Shown: positions 60,554-64,000 of the stretch, piece by piece
Layout of the letters: each line of letters starts with the position of its first letter
How positions within the stretch are numbered: position 1 is the stretch's first letter
Assembly: GCF_016918855.1 (NCBI RefSeq)
Contig: NZ_JADKYB010000009.1
Span: forward strand, 124,001-188,000
Source: Actinacidiphila acididurans
GTDB taxonomy: Bacteria; Actinomycetota; Actinomycetes; Streptomycetales; Streptomycetaceae
DNA: 64,000 bases
Direction: 5' to 3'
Translations under genes and position numbers: made by a program
The notes under the pieces: model-generated
What the model was told of the DNA's origin: nothing
What the model saw: only the letters and a program-made list of their open reading frames with translations
Databases searched by the model: none

Positions 60554-60624
60554 TCGGTACGGATCGACGCCCGCCCGCCCCGGGGAAACGGGAACGCCGC
60601 GGGCCCGGCGTGCGTCACAGCGGC

Positions 60625-61050
60625 ATGAGGCTTGGATCGGCCGCGGGGGCGGTCGCGTTGACGGCGACGGTGGCCGTCCTGGCGACGGGGTGTGGGCAGG
60701 GGCAGGCGTGCACCTTGATCGGGGCCGTCTCCGGGGTGACGGTCGATCTGCGCATGGAGCCCGGGACGACATATCGCCTGTGCGTCGGGGCGAGCTGCCA
60801 GGCGCGGACCGCCCGGGCGCAGGACGCGGGCCCGAGCTTCCTCCAGGTGGCCCTGCCGGATTCGGTGGGCGCCCGGAAGGTGTCCGTACGGTTCACCGCC
60901 ACGCACGGCGCAGCCGGGCCGCCCGCGGTGGACGAGCGCAGGACCGTCAAGCTGACCAAGAGCCAGCCCAACGGAGCGGGCTGCGGCCCCACGGCCTACC
61001 AGGCGGGCCTGACCTACGACCCGGGCACGGGCCTGAGCCCGCACCACTGA
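60625..61050 (+). CDS. Small lipoprotein of unknown function
   Basis: A 141-residue lipoprotein starting at the ATG at 60625. The lipobox LATGC near residue 23 marks lipid attachment. The mature part is a single beta-rich domain with four further cysteines (QACTL, RLCVG, SCQAR, AGCGP) that could form two disulphides. No known family was recognised. A 10-bp hairpin follows immediately. Confidence 0.78.
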   Translation: MRLGSAAGAVALTATVAVLATGCGQGQACTLIGAVSGVTVDLRMEPGTTYRLCVGASCQARTARAQDAGPSFLQVALPDSVGARKVSVRFTATHGAAGPPAVDERRTVKLTKSQPNGAGCGPTAYQAGLTYDPGTGLSPHH

Positions 61051-61051
61051 G

Positions 61052-61080
61052 CGGCCGGGCGCTGAACGGCCGCCCGGCCG
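61052..61080. terminator. Hairpin terminator between convergent genes
   Basis: Perfect 10-bp arms CGGCCGGGCG and CGCCCGGCCG, 9-nt loop, directly after the lipoprotein stop and before the end of the DUF3040 gene. Confidence 0.78.
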
Positions 61081-61099
61081 ACGGGTGTTGGAGGGGTGG

Positions 61100-61459
61100 C
61101 TACGCGTTCGGCGCGGGCCCGGTGGGGGTGCCGGAGGCCGGCCGCGGGTGGAGCCTGCGCGGGACCCGCCGGGCGTGCCTGCGCCCGGCCCGCTGAGCGG
61201 CCCTGGGCCCGCACGCCCGCATCAGGCCGGCCGTCGCCGCGACCGCGGCGAGGGCTGCCGGAATGTAGAGGGCGGGCCAGTGCGCGCACAGCGCGACGAG
61301 GGCGGCCCAGGCCGCGCCCATGGACATGAGTACGGTCCAGCCCGGGACCACCGGGCCGGGTGCCGGGCCGAGCACCCGTGCCAGCCGCCGGTCGGCCGCC
61401 AGTTCGTGCTCGATGTCCGCCAGAATCTGCTGTTCCCGTTCCGTGAGTTCAGAGCTCAT
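61100..61459 (-). CDS. DUF3040 membrane protein
   Basis: A 119-residue protein. The N-terminal LTEREQQILADIEHELAADRRLAR is the hallmark of DUF3040. One or two transmembrane helices follow (about residues 41-82) and a basic cytoplasmic tail ends the protein. This actinobacterial family is of unknown function. The ATG at 61459 is chosen; it is divergent from an FDOR gene. Confidence 0.88.
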   Translation of the reverse strand: MSSELTEREQQILADIEHELAADRRLARVLGPAPGPVVPGWTVLMSMGAAWAALVALCAHWPALYIPAALAAVAATAGLMRACGPRAAQRAGRRHARRVPRRLHPRPASGTPTGPAPNA

Positions 61460-61818
61460 CGGTCGTCACCCGCCTTGTTCCGCCGCCCCACCTGAGAAAC
61501 ATGTGCCCGGAATGCCGGTGTTCATACGGCAGTTCACCGACCACCACGAGCCACTTTTCCCCGGCCCGCGCCAGGTGGCCAGGCTACGCCCCGCCCGGAC
61601 CCCTGCCCCGGCTCTGCGGTGCGCGCGCCTCGGTCGGTTCGTTTTCCCGACCTTGTATGCTGGCGTACGACCCGCCGGTGACTACCGGTGACCGAATTCA
61701 ACCGAGGCAGGCCGCCCGTGTCGAACACCGGCGCACAGCGCCACCGCGAGGCCCGTACCCGCCGTGCCCGCCGTCCCCGTACGGCCGCTGCCCTTCCCGG
61801 GCCGGGCGGGAGGTCGGC
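61460..61818. other. Divergent intergenic region
   Basis: 359 bp without a supported gene between DUF3040 and the FDOR gene. A longer frame that would extend the FDOR protein leftward has no family-like sequence. A TATGCT hexamer at about 61667 is a possible -10 for the FDOR gene, with no clear -35. Confidence 0.45.
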
Positions 61819-62259
61819 ATGACGACGCTGCACGACTTCGCCGAACTGGCCCGCAGCCAGCAGGGCCTGGTCGTGGTCTCGACCTCGCGCGCCGACGGGA
61901 GCATCCAGTCCTCCGTGGTCAACTCCGGCGTCCTGCCGCACCCGGTCACCGGCGCGGACGTCGCGGCCTTCGTCACCTACGGCCCGGTCAAGCTCGCCAA
62001 TCTCAGGGCCCGCCCCCGCATCGCGGTGACGGTGCGTGCCGGATGGCGGTGGGTGACGCTGGAGGGCGACACCGAGATCGCCGGCCCCGACGACCCGTAC
62101 CCGGCGGTCGACGCGGAGGCCAGGCGCCTGCTGCTCCGCGCGATCTACACCGCGGCCGGCGGCGTCCACGAGGACTGGGACGAGTACGACCGCGTCATGG
62201 CCGCCGAACGCCGCGCGGCCGTCCTGGTCCGGCCCGAACGCCTCTACGGAAGCCCCTGA
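61819..62259 (+). CDS. F420-binding FDOR / pyridoxamine 5'-phosphate oxidase-fold protein
   Basis: A 146-residue split-barrel protein. FAELARSQQGLVVVSTSRADGS opens the barrel, and VTYGPVKLANLRARPRIAVTV plus WVTLEGDTEI match the FDOR-B/PPOX-like group, which binds F420, FMN or haem. It probably reduces a small unsaturated or quinone-type compound. The ATG at 61819 has GGGAGG 6 nt upstream. No operon partner. Confidence 0.87.
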   Translation: MTTLHDFAELARSQQGLVVVSTSRADGSIQSSVVNSGVLPHPVTGADVAAFVTYGPVKLANLRARPRIAVTVRAGWRWVTLEGDTEIAGPDDPYPAVDAEARRLLLRAIYTAAGGVHEDWDEYDRVMAAERRAAVLVRPERLYGSP

Positions 62260-62285
62260 TCCGGCGCCGCCCCACCGCACGGCGT

Positions 62286-62303
62286 CGTTCCCCCGGGGGA
62301 ACG
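62286..62303. terminator. Palindromic terminator between convergent genes
   Basis: A perfect 18-bp palindrome CGTTCCCCCGGGGGAACG lies between the FDOR and HxlR gene ends. Confidence 0.65.
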
Positions 62304-62313
62304 TCCGCGAGCC

Positions 62314-62697
62314 CTAAGCGTCGGCTCCGGCGGCCCCGGCGGCATCGTCGGTGAGCCTGCGGGACGGGGTGACGTGCCGCTCGCCCCATTCGCGCAGCGC
62401 GGTCAGGACCGGGAAGAGGTCCCGGCCGACGGCGGTGAGTACGTACTCGTCCCGCGGCGGGCGGTCGCTGTAGCGCCGGCGTTCGATGACCCCGGCCTCC
62501 TCCAGCTTGCGCAGCCGCAGTGCGAGGGTCTCGCGCGGGGCGCCGGTGTTGACCTGGAAGTCCTTGAAGCGGTGGACGCCGAAACCCAGCTCCCGCAGCA
62601 CGAGCAGGCTCCAGCGCTCCCCGACGACCTCGAGCGCGTCGGCGATCGAGCACACCCGGGGAGCCCCGAGATTGGTCGATTCGAATTTCTGACTCAC
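62314..62697 (-). CDS. HxlR-family regulator
   Basis: A 127-residue winged-helix protein: VCSIADALEVVGERWSLLVL near residue 15, FKDFQV, and LRKLEEAGVIERRRY near 62 are typical of HxlR. Members sense aldehydes, quinones or redox stress. Divergent from an SDR gene, with a perfect palindrome between them that covers its own -10 box. The GTG at 62697 has TACCCT 6 nt upstream and no ribosome site, so the message is probably leaderless. Confidence 0.91.
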   Translation of the reverse strand: MSQKFESTNLGAPRVCSIADALEVVGERWSLLVLRELGFGVHRFKDFQVNTGAPRETLALRLRKLEEAGVIERRRYSDRPPRDEYVLTAVGRDLFPVLTALREWGERHVTPSRRLTDDAAGAAGADA

Positions 62698-62701
62698 GGT
62701 G

Positions 62702-62716
62702 CTAGGGTAACCCTAG
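62702..62716. promoter_or_regulatory. HxlR operator overlapping its own promoter
   Basis: CTAGGGTAACCCTAG, 7-bp perfect arms around one base. It includes the leaderless -10 box TACCCT (62704-62709, minus strand), so binding would block hxlR transcription. Confidence 0.75.
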
Positions 62717-62837
62717 GGGGTGGGTTCGGAAAACGAACCGACCCGTGAACCGGCGCGGTGAATCGCCCTGTCCGGGGGCCCGCGCCCCGCGAGAAACCCC
62801 ACACCGAACCCCGCAGCGAACAAGGAGCAGCACCGTC

Positions 62838-63593
62838 ATGTCCTCCATCCTGATCACGGGCGCCTCCAAGGGCGTCGGCCGGGCCACCGCCGCCGAACTG
62901 GCCAAACGCGGCCACCGGGTGATCGCCACCGCGCGCGACCCGCGCACCCTGGACGGCTTGGACGTCGACCTGCGGCTGCGCCTGGACGTGACCGACCAGG
63001 CCAGTGTCGACACGGCGATCGAGCAGGCCGGCGAGATAGACACCCTCGTCTCCAACGCCGGCGTCATCTTCGCCGCGGCGGTCGAGGCCAGCCCGGCCGC
63101 CGAGATCGAGCGCCTCTACGCCCAGAACACCGTCGGGGCGATCCGCGTCGCCCAGGCCGTCCTCCCGCAGATGCGCCGCCGCCACCAGGGCCGGCTGCTG
63201 TTCGTCTCCAGCGCCGCCGGGCGCACCGTACTGCCCGGAAACGCCGCCTACGCGGCCACCAAGTGGGCGCTCGAGGCCTTCGCCGAGACCCTGGCCGTCG
63301 AGCTCTCCGGCTTCGGCATCGACGTCACCCTCGCCGAACCGGGCCCGATCAGCTCCGGCGCCCTGGACGACATGCTCACCTACGCCCTGCCCGACGACCC
63401 CTACGCGGCCCTGTTCGCCGGCGGCGGCGTCCCCGCCGAGATGATGATCAGCCCCGAGCAGACCGCCGAGGCCCTCGCCGACCTCGTCGAGCAGCCCACC
63501 GTCGCCCTGCGCGTACCGATCGGCCCCGTCGCCGAACACGTCCTGGCCGCCCGCGACGCCGCCCCGTACGACCGGCCCTTCCTCCCCGCCTGA
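62838..63593 (+). CDS. Short-chain dehydrogenase/reductase
   Basis: A 251-residue classical SDR: TGASKGVGRATA (residues ~7-18), SNAG near 71, serine in VSSAAG near 123, and YAATKWAL near 136. The ATG at 62838 has AAGGAG about 12 nt upstream. It is the probable target of the divergent HxlR regulator. The C-terminal region (~180-250) is somewhat longer than average; the substrate is unknown. Confidence 0.9.
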   Translation: MSSILITGASKGVGRATAAELAKRGHRVIATARDPRTLDGLDVDLRLRLDVTDQASVDTAIEQAGEIDTLVSNAGVIFAAAVEASPAAEIERLYAQNTVGAIRVAQAVLPQMRRRHQGRLLFVSSAAGRTVLPGNAAYAATKWALEAFAETLAVELSGFGIDVTLAEPGPISSGALDDMLTYALPDDPYAALFAGGGVPAEMMISPEQTAEALADLVEQPTVALRVPIGPVAEHVLAARDAAPYDRPFLPA

Positions 63594-63764
63594 CCCCGCC
63601 TGACCCCGCGTTCCGCCGCGCCGGACTGCCCGCGGCGGGGGCCGGGCGGACCGGTGCTGTGGGATTGACCGAGACCCGACTCTTGCCATGTGCATGGCGG
63701 ATGTGCGGTGGTGGGCGGACGCTCCACCCTGAGCGGAAGACCTCGGTTCGCGGAGGAGACCGGT

Positions 63765-64000
63765 ATGCGCATCCGCTCGATCCTGTGCGCGTTGGTGATG
63801 ATGATCGGCGCTCTGGCAGCGGCGGCGGCAGGACCGGCCGCCGCCGCTGCGGGCTCCCACGGACGGCCCGGCGCACCGGGTTCCCCGGGCCCGGCGGCCG
63901 TGTCCGCCGTCACCCAGCACACCGTCACCCTGGTCAACCGCACCGCCCGTACGGTGTGGGTGGGCAGCAGGGTCAACGCCGACGGCTCCACCGCGCTCAC
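63765..64000 (+). CDS. Thaumatin-like secreted protein, 3' end beyond window
   Basis: The ATG at 63765 has GGAGGAG 6 nt upstream. A signal peptide covers ~residues 1-27 (LVMMIGALAAAAAGPAAA), followed by a low-complexity stretch and a strand set HTVTLVNRTARTVWVGS ... NADGSTAL that matches the start of thaumatin-family/glucan-binding domains. The frame is open to the right edge, so only ~78 residues are seen. Confidence 0.72.
   Translation, partial: MRIRSILCALVMMIGALAAAAAGPAAAAAGSHGRPGAPGSPGPAAVSAVTQHTVTLVNRTARTVWVGSRVNADGSTAL

Overview
The window is very GC-rich actinobacterial DNA. Frequent GTG and TTG starts, strong third-position GC, rare in-frame TTA codons, F420-type enzymes, Tat and lipoprotein secretion, and paired XRE/HATPase regulators point to a Streptomyces or close relative (Streptomycetaceae). 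No rRNA, tRNA, transposase, integrase or CRISPR array was seen.

Region 1 (1-6.0 kb) is the end of a biosynthetic gene cluster. Five tightly packed plus-strand genes (unassigned protein, amidase, glutamine synthetase-like ligase, fumarate-lyase-family enzyme, GNAT acetyltransferase) match in content and order the kinJ-K-L-M-N / fzmP-O-N-R-Q cassette. That cassette makes acetylhydrazine and loads it on glutamate during kinamycin and fosfazinomycin biosynthesis. The rest of the cluster lies to the left of the window. Region 2 (6-12 kb) has a WGR/beta-propeller protein, then a ROK regulator divergent from a secreted GH3 glycosidase. Region 3 (12-15 kb) is a regulatory module: an XRE-TPR regulator divergent from a three-gene operon ending in HATPase and XRE proteins. 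A second module of the same layout lies at 56.4-59 kb. Region 4 (15-24 kb) carries a hydrolase, a MurG-like transferase outside any cell-division cluster, an acyl-CoA oxidase-like protein, a secreted protein and a secreted beta-helix protein with two F5/8-type domains.

Region 5 (24.2-35 kb) looks like a phosphorus-scavenging locus. It holds a Tat-exported phosphocholine-type phospholipase C, an EEP-fold protein with a degraded active site, an SMR exporter, a HAD phosphatase, a four-gene ABC importer and a divergent GntR/UTRA regulator. A 14-bp motif (GTTGGCTGTACAAC) lies as a perfect 16-bp tandem duplication in front of the ABC operon and recurs in front of the EEP/phospholipase pair, so both transcription units are probably under the same regulator.

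Region 6 (35-46 kb) has an LLM oxidoreductase, an acyl-CoA-dehydrogenase-fold monooxygenase and a GMC oxidoreductase. A GntR regulator follows, divergent from a CBM/GH16 secreted protein; two identical 11-bp inverted repeats lie between them. The GH16 gene has no stop codon at its expected end. A TetR-controlled FAD monooxygenase/SDR pair follows. Region 7 (46-64 kb) is mostly single-gene and regulator/target pairs (TetR-MFS, LysR-SDR, HxlR-SDR), each with a visible palindrome between divergent starts, plus several secreted repeat proteins. The window ends inside a thaumatin-like gene. Many regulator and enzyme genes here have a TANNNT box 6-7 nt before the start codon and no Shine-Dalgarno, so they are probably leaderless.
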